A stretch of 64,000 nucleotides of DNA from DATKHR01 sp035510155 (GCA_035510155.1 DATKHR010000088.1:12730-76729), one strand, 5' to 3'; numbered from the stretch's first letter, positions 53,389 to 62,628 are shown. Program-made: numbers and translations. Notes: generated from the sequence alone by a model not told the origin.

Positions 53389-54591
53389 TTAGACCGCCGT
53401 CGCCGAACCCGGTGTCGCAAGGGACGGCGCGCGGTTGATCACGGTCGCCGGCCTGCAGTCCGGTTCAAGCGTCTTATAGCCGTCCGAACGTGTCAGCTCG
53501 AATAACAGTCCGAACGGCTTCCAGCTCAGTAATCGCGTCACGGCTACCGCGGCCGTCAGCCAGCGCGGCGGGCCATCCCAGAGGGAATCGACCGCGTGCT
53601 CTCTTCCGTCCATTTCGATGAAGACGCGCTCGGTCCATCTGCGTCGCCCGACGCGCGGGTCGGATCTGAGGATGTCGTCCGCGGTCTGGAGCACGCGTCT
53701 GACGAACGGCTCGGAGAATTCAGGGAAGACAAGGCAGTGCGCGGCGCGCCCGTCGCGCAGCTCACGCGCGAACTCGGCCAGGCATGTGGCGCGCGTGAGG
53801 TTGACGATGGCGTTCGGCGCGTACCCGTGACGATCGCCGCCGCCAACAACAGGAAGTCCAAACCCTTCGGCCAACGGCAGGACAAGTCGATTCTCCGCCC
53901 ACGTGCGGTAGCCGTTCAGCTCGAGGGCGTGGATGCGATCCCGATGGCTCCGAAGAAACGCGAGGAGCGTGGAATCGTGCTGCAATTGGCCGATGCGACC
54001 GAGATCCCAGTAAGGATGATTGAGGACGACAAAGGTCTCAGGGCATTCACCGAGCGCGTCCAGGAGCTCTCCGAGCCTGTTTGTCGCTCCGGCGGTGTAG
54101 GCCGCGAGCTCGTGCTCCATCTCGTCGAGCCGCTTGGGTGAAATGCCATGCACGCCGAGATGGAAAGCGGTTCCGTCGAAAGGCACTGACCACTCGAATG
54201 ACAGAGGGACGTCGCTCCTCCCCATCGCCCTGAGCGTTTTGGGCCCGTCGAGCGTGTCGTGGTCGGTGAGCGAAACCAGCGCCTTCGAGTCGAGACGCCG
54301 CTCGATCTGCTCGCGCTCGGACCGAATCACCGCCTCCGGTGTGACAGGGGGACGCCAGTACACGGCCGAGAGATCGAGCGGCTCACCGTTCTCGCGCTCG
54401 TACTCCGCGAGGCTTCGCTGCAAGAACGCCGCGACGATCGGAATGCGGCGCGCGAACTCCGGCAGCGCGTCGAGCTTCTCCCGTGAGCAGTCCGAGTGAC
54501 TGTGCAACGAGACGGCCGCTCGCATGCCGGCGGGGCACGTAAAGCGGCCCCTGCGCGAACAGACCTGAATCGCCGTACGCGAAAGTCGCAT
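53389..54591 (-). CDS. PHP domain metal-dependent hydrolase
   Basis: A 400-residue PHP-fold protein, likely a phosphoesterase or nuclease-related hydrolase. Metal-binding motifs are SLHSHSDCSRE near residues 28-38, LTDHDTLDG near 108-116, NHPYWDLG, and GGGDRHGYAPN in the middle. A C-terminal helical region contains no extra known domain. ATG at 54591. The substrate is not known. Its promoter region is the 387-bp gap shared with the pirin gene, which is on the same strand. Confidence 0.78.
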   Translation of the reverse strand: MRLSRTAIQVCSRRGRFTCPAGMRAAVSLHSHSDCSREKLDALPEFARRIPIVAAFLQRSLAEYERENGEPLDLSAVYWRPPVTPEAVIRSEREQIERRLDSKALVSLTDHDTLDGPKTLRAMGRSDVPLSFEWSVPFDGTAFHLGVHGISPKRLDEMEHELAAYTAGATNRLGELLDALGECPETFVVLNHPYWDLGRIGQLQHDSTLLAFLRSHRDRIHALELNGYRTWAENRLVLPLAEGFGLPVVGGGDRHGYAPNAIVNLTRATCLAEFARELRDGRAAHCLVFPEFSEPFVRRVLQTADDILRSDPRVGRRRWTERVFIEMDGREHAVDSLWDGPPRWLTAAVAVTRLLSWKPFGLLFELTRSDGYKTLEPDCRPATVINRAPSLATPGSATAV

Positions 54592-54978
54592 AATCTAAGC
54601 TGGAACTCTCGTGGCCAGGCTGGGGTGCTGGCCGCGCGACGCTCATTCCGGCGCCTGTTATGGGGGAGGCGGGAGGGACCAACCGTCGGGCGCGTGCCTG
54701 ACCGTCCTGTCCCAATTCCCTGACACTGTAGAGCCTGGACGTGAAATCCGTGTGAGCGCCGCGCGTCGATCCTGCAAGAAGTTTGCGACGCTTCTATCTC
54801 ATCTTTTGCAAGGCCACGCGATCGCAGATCGGCAACGTCAACCGGCTCCCATTCGATAGACGCTCTCCGCGTGAGCTCGAGTCTGCGATGAACGCCGCGG
54901 AGACGACCCCGTTTGATCCAGCGTCACAATCGGGCCCGCCTGCGGCGAATTTCGGGCAGCGCATGTCTCACGTCCCAC
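54592..54978. other. 387-bp gap with no convincing gene
   Basis: Between pirin and the PHP gene. Short frames exist, such as one reading ATRSQIGNVNRLPFDRRSPR near 54800-54870 on the plus strand, but none has a credible start, length or recognisable family. It could be a decayed gene fragment. I see no RNA gene or strong terminator. Confidence 0.4.
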
Positions 54979-55896
54979 TTATTTCCGCTGGTCTTGCTTC
55001 AGGAACGTGCCTCGCTCGAGCTCGTCGAACGCCTCCCTGAGCTGTGCCTGAGTGTTCATCACGATCGGGCCGTACCACGCGACCGGCTCCTGAAGCGGCT
55101 GTCCCGACACCAACAGGAACCGGATCCCGTTCTCGCCGCCTTGAACGACCACTTCGTCCCCCCGATCGAACAAGACGAGCGAGCGATTCTCGACCTCCGC
55201 TGGAGGCGTCGCGTGCGGCCACCACCCGACGCCTTCGGTCGGCACCGCGAGGGGCTCGGAGGCGTTGCAGAACGTCCCGGATCCGCCGAACACATACGCA
55301 AACGCGTGTCGCGCCGTCTCGACCGGCAAGGTCTTTCGCTTGCCCGGCGGGACCGAAACGTCGATGTAGGTCGGGTCGGCCGCAATACCCTCCACAGGCC
55401 CCGTCTTTCCCCAGAAGTGACCGCACACGAGCCGAACATGCGTCCCATCGTCGTCGGTGACCTCAGGGATGTCGGCCGCTTTGACTTCCTGATACCGGGG
55501 TTTCGTCATCTTGAGCGCGCTCGGCAGATTCGCCCACAACTGAAACCCGTGCATCCGGCCGGCAGGGTCGCCCTTGGGCATCTCCTGGTGAATGATGCCG
55601 CTGCCCGCCGTCATCCATTGGATATCGCCCGCGGCGATCGCGCCGCGATTCCCCAGACTGTCTCCGTGCTCCACTGTTCCGGCGAGCACGTACGTGATCG
55701 TCTCGATCCCACGGTGCGGATGCCACGGGAAACCCGCCAGATAATCTTCCGGCACATCGTTCCGAAAATCGTCCAGCAGCAGGAACGGGTCGTAGTCAGA
55801 TGTCTGGCCGAAGCCAAACGCACGCCGCAAGTGGACGCCTGCCCCTTCCAATGTCGGGCGCGACGTGATCAGCTTTTTGATGGGTCTGATAGACAT
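54979..55896 (-). CDS. Pirin family protein
   Basis: A 305-residue bicupin protein of the pirin family; members may act as quercetinases or redox-sensing cofactors. The N-terminal cupin shows the metal motif in FPWHPHRGIETITYVLAGTV and SGIIHQEMPKGDPAG, and the C-terminal cupin GKRKTLPVETARHAFAYVFG. Length and domain order are as usual. ATG 55896 is preceded by GGAG at 6-nt spacing and gives the normal MSIRPIKKLI start; the longer open frame upstream has no ribosome-binding site. Its start overlaps a plus-strand ATG (CATG). Confidence 0.88.
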   Translation of the reverse strand: MSIRPIKKLITSRPTLEGAGVHLRRAFGFGQTSDYDPFLLLDDFRNDVPEDYLAGFPWHPHRGIETITYVLAGTVEHGDSLGNRGAIAAGDIQWMTAGSGIIHQEMPKGDPAGRMHGFQLWANLPSALKMTKPRYQEVKAADIPEVTDDDGTHVRLVCGHFWGKTGPVEGIAADPTYIDVSVPPGKRKTLPVETARHAFAYVFGGSGTFCNASEPLAVPTEGVGWWPHATPPAEVENRSLVLFDRGDEVVVQGGENGIRFLLVSGQPLQEPVAWYGPIVMNTQAQLREAFDELERGTFLKQDQRK

Positions 55897-56002
55897 GGTC
55901 GGCTCCAATCGATCTGATCCTATCCTTAGGCGAGGCCGCCCCACCCCGCGGTTTCCTGGCCTGAGCTGGAAAAGCTCACTGGCAGCGAGAAACTCCCGCA
56001 GC

Positions 56003-56262
56003 GACGATGCGATCTTCGTCGACGATGAGTACCTCATCCGAAACATTCCAGCCAGGATCTTCTGGAAGGTCCTGGGCGAATCGCAGCGTACCGGACGCAC
56101 GGAGTTTTCGAACCGCGAGATGAGGCTCGACGCCGGCCTGGGACTCCCGCCCGTGAAAGACAACTTCGAGAGCCGCCTGATTCTGCTGCGGCACCGCCTT
56201 CAGGAGAAGTGCCCTGATCTGCAGATCGTGTCCACCGGCCGCGGTCGGTTTGCGGACGTGCC
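56003..56262 (+). pseudogene. Orphan winged-helix-like coding fragment upstream of GntR
   Basis: In the same open frame as the GntR gene, this stretch reads like conserved protein: FVDDEYLIRNIPARIFWKVL, GRTEFSNREMRLDAGLGLPP, KDNFESRLILLRHRLQEKCP and LQIVSTGRGRF. It resembles a small C-terminal winged-helix-like domain seen in some regulatory proteins, but I cannot name the family. It has no credible start of its own: upstream it runs antisense into pirin. It may be a remnant gene, or part of a longer N-terminal extension of GntR. Confidence 0.35.
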
Positions 56263-56494
56263 GACCTTCCCGGCGGTCTGCGCCGCGCTGCGAGACGTCA
56301 CGCGGAACCCGGAATGGGCGTTCGTCCTCGAGGGCCCGACGTGGCAGGGCCGGCGGATTGCCACATGGGAAGAGCTGTTGCGTGACGCAGGGAAACCCGG
56401 TTATCGAAGGAAGGGCATTGGAATGCCGCTTTGGCGGCACACTTTAGTGAGCCACTCGATCCAGACGCGAGTAGAATTGTGCGACTTGCGGGGA

Positions 56495-57274
56495 ATGACC
56501 AAACCGTCTCTCTCGGCGCCCGGCGGTCATCCAACCGCGACCCGCGGCGCCGATGTCGCGTCGCAGACGGGACGTGCGCTCGTCTGTGTCCGCGAGATGC
56601 TGCTCCGAGGAGAAATCGCGCGCGGAGAACGCATCTCGGAGCTTCCACTCGTCGCACGCCTCGGCATGTCGCGCACGCCGATTCGTCTCGCGCTCGAGCG
56701 GCTGGCGCACATGGGGCTGCTCGAAGCGACCGGAACCGTCGGCTTCACCGTGCGCGAGTTCACGCTGGCCGAGGTGCGCGACGCCATCGAAGTGCGCGGC
56801 GTCCTGGAGGGGACCGCGGCTCGGCTGGCGGCCGAACGCCTCGTCGAGGCGGGCGAGCTCGATCCCCTCCGCCACTACTGCGAGCTGATGGAGGGGCTGA
56901 ATCGGCTGACGGTTGACTCTTTCGCCGACTACATGGACGCCAACGAAGGGTTTCATGGAGCGGTGCTCGACCTGGCTAAGAGCGCCATGCTCCGGCGCAT
57001 GCTCGAACAGACCAACTCCCTGCCTTTCGCCTCTCCAAGCGCCATGGTGTTCCCGACCTCCGTCTTGCCCAAGGCGGATGACACACTGACCGTCGCGCAG
57101 GAGCACCACCGCGCGATTCTCGAAGCGATCGGAGAACGTCAGGGCGCCCGCGCCGAATCTCTCGCCCGCGAACATGCGCTGCTCGCCCGCCGGGTCCTCG
57201 ACGTCGCGCTGTCAGATCAGAATGCGCTCAGCCGCGTTCCCGGAGGTCCGCTCATCAATGTCTCGGCCCGCTAG
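56495..57274 (+). CDS. GntR family regulator (FCD subfamily)
   Basis: A 259-residue DNA-binding regulator. The winged-helix region is in EMLLRGEIARGERISELPLV, RLGMSRTPIRLALERLAHMG and LLEATGTVGFTV. The C-terminal FCD ligand domain has EVRDAIEVRGVLEGTAARLA, the FHGAVLDLAKS motif and AQEHHRAILEAI, with metal-binding His and Asp positions. Such proteins usually respond to small organic acids. ATG at 56495. A matching operator-like TTGTATGCAA lies at 57317, upstream of the next gene, the TonB receptor, making that a likely target. Confidence 0.88.
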   Translation: MTKPSLSAPGGHPTATRGADVASQTGRALVCVREMLLRGEIARGERISELPLVARLGMSRTPIRLALERLAHMGLLEATGTVGFTVREFTLAEVRDAIEVRGVLEGTAARLAAERLVEAGELDPLRHYCELMEGLNRLTVDSFADYMDANEGFHGAVLDLAKSAMLRRMLEQTNSLPFASPSAMVFPTSVLPKADDTLTVAQEHHRAILEAIGERQGARAESLAREHALLARRVLDVALSDQNALSRVPGGPLINVSAR

Positions 57275-57316
57275 GGAGCGGGGCTATCGAGGCCTAAACT
57301 CGCCGGATCCAGTTTT

Positions 57317-57326
57317 TTGTATGCAA
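57317..57326. promoter_or_regulatory. GntR/FCD-like operator half-palindrome TTGTATGCAA
   Basis: TTGTATGCAA is an almost perfect palindrome and matches the TTGTATACAA-type sites bound by FCD regulators. It lies 43 bp past the gntR stop and 47 bp upstream of the -35 box of the TonB receptor, with a GntR-FCD gene adjacent. Confidence 0.4.
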
Positions 57327-57372
57327 CGACCGTCGGTTGGCGGTTTTAGGCCCTGATTTCTCCAGTAACTCA

Positions 57373-57402
57373 TTGACATTTCACAGATCGCCTGCCTATC
57401 CT
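57373..57402 (+). promoter_or_regulatory. Putative promoter of the TonB receptor gene
   Basis: TTGACA at 57373-57378 and TATCCT at 57397-57402, with 18-nt spacing, form a sigma70-type promoter about 105 bp before the start codon. Further downstream GAAGGAGA (57493-57500) is a strong ribosome-binding site for ATG 57507. Confidence 0.5.
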
Positions 57403-57506
57403 TGGCCGCCCTGCATGCAGTCGTTGGACTCCTGTCTGCGGGCCCCACTCGACACACGTTCGTAACTTCTCGTTCTTTTGCGGTCCGTGTTCGAAGGAGA
57501 TTGGTT

Positions 57507-60500
57507 ATGCGCACCTCGGCGAAGTGCCTGGCAATCCTCGTAGTCCTCCTCCTGCCCGGAACTGTCTTTGCCCAAGCCGCCCTCACCGGCACGGTCCATG
57601 ACGCGTCGGGGGCGGTGTTACCCGGCGTCAACGTCGAAGCGGCCAGTCCGGCGCTCATCGAGAAAACACGGTCGGCAGTGACGGACGGAGCCGGGCAGTA
57701 CCGGATCATCGATCTGGTACCCGGCACCTATTCCTTGACCTTCACGCTCAGCGGCTTCGCCACCGTCAAGCGCGAGAACATTGTGCTGTCCGGCACGCAG
57801 ACGGTCACGATTCCAATCGAAATGCGCGTAGGAAGCATCGAGGAATCGATTACGGTCGCCGGCGAGACGCCGCTGGTCGATGTGCAGAACGCCAAGCGCG
57901 AGATCGTGATGAACAACGACGTCATTCAGGCGCTCCCGGTGGCGCGCGCCGTCGGGGCGCTGCTGAACGCCACGCCGGGGTTGACGGTCGATACGAACGG
58001 TCCCGCGTTGTCGCCAACGATGACGTTCTTCAATGCCCACTCGAGCACGGCGAACTCGGCCGGCGTAGCCGGCGAAGGGCGCATGACCGTCAACGGCATG
58101 ACCATCGCGGCCGCGCGGAGCGGCGGTGTGTCGTCATACGTGTACGACACACCCAACTCTGAAGAAGTGGCCATCACCGTTGGTGCCGGACTTGGCGAGA
58201 GCGACATCGGCGGCCCGGTGATGAACCTCGTGCCGAAATCGGGCGGCAACAACTTCGCGGGCATGGGGTTCGTCAACTCGGCGGGCAACTGGTCGCGCGG
58301 CAACAACCTCACGGACCAGCTCCGCGCGATCGGCCTCACACAGACGCCCGGCATCATCCAGGCGCATGACTTCAGCGGGTCATTCGGCGGCCCGATCAAG
58401 AAGGATCGCTTGTGGTTCTACGGCAGCTACCGCAATCTCGACACGCAGACAGCGGTGGAAGGGATCAACGCCAACGCCAACGCCGGCGACCCTGCGCGGT
58501 GGGACTATGTCGGCTCACCGATCAACGCCCGGCTCGTGCAGGACCGCCAGATGATCATCGGCCGTCTGACGGGACAAGCGGGAAAAAGCCGCCTCACGTT
58601 CAATTCCGAGTATCAGCATCGCTGCGAGGGCACGCCGCTCAAGGTCGACACGCAAGGCTGCCACAACCGCGGCGCGGACTGGATCGGCCTTGGCAACAAC
58701 ACTCCGCCGACGTACCAGTCGCCGGAAGCGACCCAGTCTGCGGCACGCGGTTACTTCGACGCGCCGTACTATCTGAACCAGGCTTCGTGGGCGATGCCGG
58801 CGACGAGCAAGCTGCTCCTCGAGGCCGGCTATGCCGCGTTCCGCTACAATCCCATCTTCGGTTTTCCGCCGCCGGACGGTATCACGACGCTGATCCCCGT
58901 CACCGAGCAGTCGAACGCCGTCAATCCGGCGACGGGCCAACGCTATGTGCCGCAGCCCAACTTTACCTATCGCGGTGTCGAGCAGTGGGGGTGGGCCGTC
59001 GGCAAGACTGACGGCTGGCAGGCAACCGCGTCGTACGTCACCGGCGCGCACAACATGAAGATCGGATATCAGGGCAACCGTCTGGACCAGCTCGATCAGA
59101 CCCTGACCGACTCAACGCAGCTCGCCTACCGGTTCAGCCAGGGCGTGCCGAACGCGGTGACCTACCGGCTGCCTGACTTCGGCCACAGGACTGTCACGAA
59201 GCTGCAGTCGGCCTACCTCCAAGACGGCTGGACGCATGCTCGCCTGACCCTGCAGGGCGCCCTGCGCTACGACCACGTCTCGAGCTACTCGCCGGTCGAC
59301 GGCAATGGCACGACGCGGACGTCGGTCTTCAATGCGGCGCCGATCTCGTTTCCGGAGGTTCCCGGCGTGAATGCGTACAACGACATCACGCCACGCGTGG
59401 CCGCCACCTACGACGTGTTCGGCACCGGCAAGACGGCGCTGAAATTCAACTGGGGTCGTTATCTTGCGTACGCCGCGAATGATGCGCCTTACATCTCGAA
59501 TAATCCGGCCGTCACCGTCGTTTCGACGGTTGCCAACCGCGGCTGGACCGATACAAACAACGACAAGGTGGTGGGGTGTGACCTCCTGAACCCCGCCCGC
59601 AACGTCGGGCCGGACGGCGACGTCTGCGCCGCTGTCGTCGGCAACCAGGTCAACTTCGGTAAGGTAGGCGCGGCGACCGTCGTCAATCCAAGTGTGTTGA
59701 GCGGCTGGGGTAAGCGTCCGGGCGACTATCAGTGGGCGACCACGTTTCAGCAGCAGATCCTGCCGCTCGTCACGGCCGACGTCAGCTACACGCGGCGGAG
59801 CTTTTTTGGGTTCCTGGTCACCGACGATCTGAATCACCCCGTCAACACGTCGTACGAAACCTACACGCTCACGGCGCCCGTCGATCCGCGGCTGCCGAAC
59901 GGCGGCGGCTACCCGATCACGATGTATGCGCTCAAGGATACCCTTCCTGGCAAGACATATCTGACGTGGGAAAGCGACTACGGTCCTGAGCGCACGAGCT
60001 ACTGGCACGGCGTCGACTTCAACCTCAACGCGCGGTTTCGCGGACGCCTGACCACGTCGATCGGCACGACCACTGGCCGCGCGGTTCTCGACGATTGCGC
60101 GACGGCGACGAAGTACAACCAGGTCAACCCGATCACCAACACCAACGCCGGTCCCGATCCGCGGGGGTGCCACAGCGTCGATCCGTTCCAGACTGCGGTG
60201 CGCGGCTTCGCCTCGTACATCGTCCCGAAGATCGATGTGCTCGTCAGCACGACGATCCGGTCGCAGCCGCCCGTCCAGCTCAGCGGGATTCCGGCAAACG
60301 CCACGATCTCCGCCGGCGGTGCCTCGGCAATGTGGATTGTGCCGAACACGGTTATCGCGTCTGTGCTCGGGCACCTGCCCGCCGGTACACTGGCGAATGG
60401 CAACACGACGGTTCAAATCACGGACAACGTCAACCGGGTGTACGCGGACACCCGGCGGAACCAGGTCGACATGCGGTTTGCCAAGGTCCTGCGCTTCGGC

Positions 60501-60680
60501 CGTACCCGGTCCGATATTGGCATCGATATCTATAACCTGCTGAACACGAACTACCCGACGAGTTACAACACGACGTACCAGTACACCGCGGGCAACTCGG
60601 CACAGGGCGGCACCTGGGGCAACCCGACGAGCATCTACACGCCGCGGTTCCTGCGCTTCAACTACACGATCAACTTCTGA
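57507..60680 (+). CDS. TonB-dependent receptor with N-terminal carboxypeptidase-regulatory-like domain
   Basis: A 1057-residue outer-membrane beta-barrel of the Oar-like type common in Acidobacteriota. A signal peptide (CLAILVVLLLPGTVFAQA) is followed by the Ig-like domain ALTGTVHDASGAVLPGVNVE to GTYSLTFTLSGFATVKRENI, then a plug-like region (RMTVNGMTIAAARSGGVSS, with SEEVAITVGAGLGESDIGGP) and a long barrel ending FLRFNYTINF with the terminal Phe signal. It should take up a large substrate, perhaps a glycan or peptide, energised by TonB. ATG 57507 has an excellent ribosome-binding site. Confidence 0.93.
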   Translation: MRTSAKCLAILVVLLLPGTVFAQAALTGTVHDASGAVLPGVNVEAASPALIEKTRSAVTDGAGQYRIIDLVPGTYSLTFTLSGFATVKRENIVLSGTQTVTIPIEMRVGSIEESITVAGETPLVDVQNAKREIVMNNDVIQALPVARAVGALLNATPGLTVDTNGPALSPTMTFFNAHSSTANSAGVAGEGRMTVNGMTIAAARSGGVSSYVYDTPNSEEVAITVGAGLGESDIGGPVMNLVPKSGGNNFAGMGFVNSAGNWSRGNNLTDQLRAIGLTQTPGIIQAHDFSGSFGGPIKKDRLWFYGSYRNLDTQTAVEGINANANAGDPARWDYVGSPINARLVQDRQMIIGRLTGQAGKSRLTFNSEYQHRCEGTPLKVDTQGCHNRGADWIGLGNNTPPTYQSPEATQSAARGYFDAPYYLNQASWAMPATSKLLLEAGYAAFRYNPIFGFPPPDGITTLIPVTEQSNAVNPATGQRYVPQPNFTYRGVEQWGWAVGKTDGWQATASYVTGAHNMKIGYQGNRLDQLDQTLTDSTQLAYRFSQGVPNAVTYRLPDFGHRTVTKLQSAYLQDGWTHARLTLQGALRYDHVSSYSPVDGNGTTRTSVFNAAPISFPEVPGVNAYNDITPRVAATYDVFGTGKTALKFNWGRYLAYAANDAPYISNNPAVTVVSTVANRGWTDTNNDKVVGCDLLNPARNVGPDGDVCAAVVGNQVNFGKVGAATVVNPSVLSGWGKRPGDYQWATTFQQQILPLVTADVSYTRRSFFGFLVTDDLNHPVNTSYETYTLTAPVDPRLPNGGGYPITMYALKDTLPGKTYLTWESDYGPERTSYWHGVDFNLNARFRGRLTTSIGTTTGRAVLDDCATATKYNQVNPITNTNAGPDPRGCHSVDPFQTAVRGFASYIVPKIDVLVSTTIRSQPPVQLSGIPANATISAGGASAMWIVPNTVIASVLGHLPAGTLANGNTTVQITDNVNRVYADTRRNQVDMRFAKVLRFGRTRSDIGIDIYNLLNTNYPTSYNTTYQYTAGNSAQGGTWGNPTSIYTPRFLRFNYTINF

Positions 60681-60968
60681 TCGCGGTCGAACGGCTCCAC
60701 CAACACCGGCCTGGCTCCCTCTCGTGGGACGTCGGGCCGTCAGCGCCGGCGCGCACGCTTCCGAACCCGCTTGGCGACGCCCGTCGATTCGACCGCTCAT
60801 CACGCGAAGCCAGGAAAGCGCGCCCAGTCGCGGTCGTTTCTCAGGATGGAAACTGAAGGTGGCGGGCGGCGGGAAGCGCTGTCACCCATCCGTCACACTC
60901 TCCCGTCGCGTTCCGTCAATGACATGACGCGTCAGTCACCGCGAATGCGAAAACCGGAGGGAAGAGCA

Positions 60969-61361
60969 ATGAAGATCAAGCTGACCAGCGTTTACGTGGA
61001 CGACCAGGAAAGGGCTCTGCGCTTCTACACCGAAGTGCTGGGTTTTGCCAAGAAGGCCGATTTCAGCCAAGGGCCGTTTCGCTGGCTGACCGTAGCCTCA
61101 CAGGAGGAGCCCGACGGGACTCAGCTGCAGCTGGCGCTTAACGACAACCCGGCGGCCAAGGCCTATCAGCAGGCCATGTTTCAGCAGGGCCAGCCCGCCG
61201 CGATGTTTTACACGGACGACCTGAAGGCGGAGTACGAGCGCATCAAATCCCGAGGGGCCGAGTTCACCATGCCGCCGACCCAGGTTACAGGGGCGACGAT
61301 CGCCAAGCTGAACGACACGGGCGGCAACCTGATCCAGATCACACAGCTGGCGCGCTGGTAG
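60969..61361 (+). CDS. VOC family protein (glyoxalase/bleomycin-resistance-like)
   Basis: A 130-residue single VOC domain, beginning MKIKLTSVYVDDQERALRFY, then FYTEVLGF and ending GATIAKLNDTGGNLIQITQL. The strand pattern and YTEVLGFAKKADF block are typical of small VOC enzymes often linked to sigma-ECF genes. GGAGGGAAGAG precedes the ATG at 60969. It is 123 bp upstream of the ECF41-like sigma factor and may be in its regulon. The substrate is unknown. Confidence 0.85.
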   Translation: MKIKLTSVYVDDQERALRFYTEVLGFAKKADFSQGPFRWLTVASQEEPDGTQLQLALNDNPAAKAYQQAMFQQGQPAAMFYTDDLKAEYERIKSRGAEFTMPPTQVTGATIAKLNDTGGNLIQITQLARW

Positions 61362-61462
61362 GACTCGCACTCAGCGGGCGCTCGGGGGGCGTCTCACCAT
61401 CGTCGACCGGCGCTCCTCGGGCTGGAGATCCGACCCGTTGGGTGACGGACAAGAAGGACGTC

Positions 61463-61492
61463 ATGAAATCCGTGCTGTTGGTCCATGATTGA
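61463..61492 (+). other. Short leader-like frame overlapping the sigma start
   Basis: Preceded by AAGGACG, an ATG at 61463 opens a 9-codon frame MKSVLLVHD that ends in TGA at 61490-61492, overlapping the sigma start at 61485. The sequence matches the beginning of alpha/beta hydrolases (MKSVLLVHG), so it may be the relic of a deleted hydrolase gene, or a leader for translational coupling. Confidence 0.35.
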
Positions 61493-62396
61493 CGGCGACG
61501 GAGGCCTGCGACCGATGCCCACACCTGAGTGGCGCGCCGAGCAATTCGAACAGCACCGGGCTCACTTGCTCGCCGTGGCGTATCGGATGCTCGGGTCTGC
61601 GAGCGAAGCAGAGGATGCCGTCCAGGAGAGCTGGATTCGACTCGGTCGAACCGATGTCAAGGACGTCAAGAACCTGCGAGCCTGGCTGACGACCGTCGTC
61701 GCGCGCGTGTGCCTGGACCTGTTGCGGACGCGGACATCACGGCGGGAGGACCCCTTGGACGTGCACATGCCCGATCCCGTGATCACTCGAGCCGACTGGG
61801 ATCAGGAGTCCGACGCGATGCGTGCAGACTCGATCGGACTCGCGCTGCTCGTCGTCCTCGAGAAACTGGAACCCGTCGAGCGCCTTGCGTTCGTCCTTCA
61901 CGACGTGTTCGGGATGACGTTCGCGGAGATCGCGCCCATCGTGGAGCGTTCGCCCGTTGCAGCCAGACAGCTCGCGAGCCGCGCGCGCCGACGCGTCCAA
62001 GGTCAGACACCGACGGCAGAGATGGATCTGCACCAGCAGCGCCGGGTTGTCGACGCGTTTCTGGCGGCGGCGCGCAACGGCGACTTCCAAGGCCTCGTCT
62101 CCGTGCTCCACCCGGACATTGTGCTGAGGGCCGACGGCGGACCGCTCGCGGGCGCGTCACGCTTGGTGCGCGGCTCCGAAGCCGTTGCCGCGCAAGCGGC
62201 AACGTTCTCGAAATTGGGCCTCTCGAATCAGGTCGTCCTAGTGAACGGCAGCGTCGGGCTGGTGTCGCGCCGCGCGGATGGGCGACCGTTCTCCGTGCTC
62301 GGCTTCGCCATCGCCGACGGCAAGATCGTCGAGATCAACATCCTGGCGGATCCCGATCGGCTGAGTCGGCTCGATCTGTCTGCTATCGAGAACTGA
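61485..62396 (+). CDS. ECF41/SigJ-like RNA polymerase sigma factor
   Basis: A 303-residue ECF sigma factor with a C-terminal SnoaL-like domain, as in ECF41. Region 2 is in LLAVAYRMLGSASEAEDAVQ and LRAWLTTVVARVCLDLLRTR. Region 4 is in ERLAFVLHDVFGMTFAEIAP. The C-terminal extension contains LHPDIVLRADGGPL (DGG) and ends near ILADPDRLSRLD, the ECF41 signature tail; it controls activity in place of an anti-sigma factor. ATG 61485 is used; ATG 61515 is the alternative. The usual COE-type partner gene is not adjacent. Confidence 0.87.
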   Translation: MIDGDGGLRPMPTPEWRAEQFEQHRAHLLAVAYRMLGSASEAEDAVQESWIRLGRTDVKDVKNLRAWLTTVVARVCLDLLRTRTSRREDPLDVHMPDPVITRADWDQESDAMRADSIGLALLVVLEKLEPVERLAFVLHDVFGMTFAEIAPIVERSPVAARQLASRARRRVQGQTPTAEMDLHQQRRVVDAFLAAARNGDFQGLVSVLHPDIVLRADGGPLAGASRLVRGSEAVAAQAATFSKLGLSNQVVLVNGSVGLVSRRADGRPFSVLGFAIADGKIVEINILADPDRLSRLDLSAIEN

Positions 62397-62462
62397 ATTG
62401 CTGGCGGGTCGTTGGATACGTTGATGCGTGAATGACTGTTCGCAAGCGGCTCGCGACCTATC

Positions 62463-62492
62463 GACAACCTGTCGATCGCCACGCAGGTTGTC
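62463..62492. repeat. Perfect 9-bp inverted repeat downstream of the sigma gene
   Basis: GACAACCTG at 62463-62471 and CAGGTTGTC at 62484-62492 are perfect reverse complements with a 12-nt loop. It lies 66 bp after the sigma stop and about 137 bp before the next gene. There is no T-run. It could be an operator or a transcript hairpin. Confidence 0.5.
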
Positions 62493-62628
62493 CAATGGGT
62501 CAATGAACGCAGCTCACCAGGCCGCTGCCCTGTAAGCCACAGTCCCTCAAGCTCTTAGACGCCTGCCTCTATCCCCCACCGCTGCTGGCGCTCCGATTGC
62601 CCCGTGTCGCCCGCGAAAGGTAGCCGGC

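Noticed and set aside
54913..55917. Plus-strand frame of 334 codons opposite pirin
   Set aside because: Antisense shadow of a clear two-cupin pirin gene.
55865..57274. A single 469-residue protein joining the upstream fragment and GntR
   Set aside because: Its start would be antisense to the pirin N-terminus and the first 45 residues look random; ATG 56495 gives a normal GntR-FCD protein.
59112..60803. Minus-strand frame of 563 codons opposite the TonB receptor
   Set aside because: Antisense shadow, Arg/Val-rich with no domain; the plus strand encodes a full barrel with C-terminal Phe.
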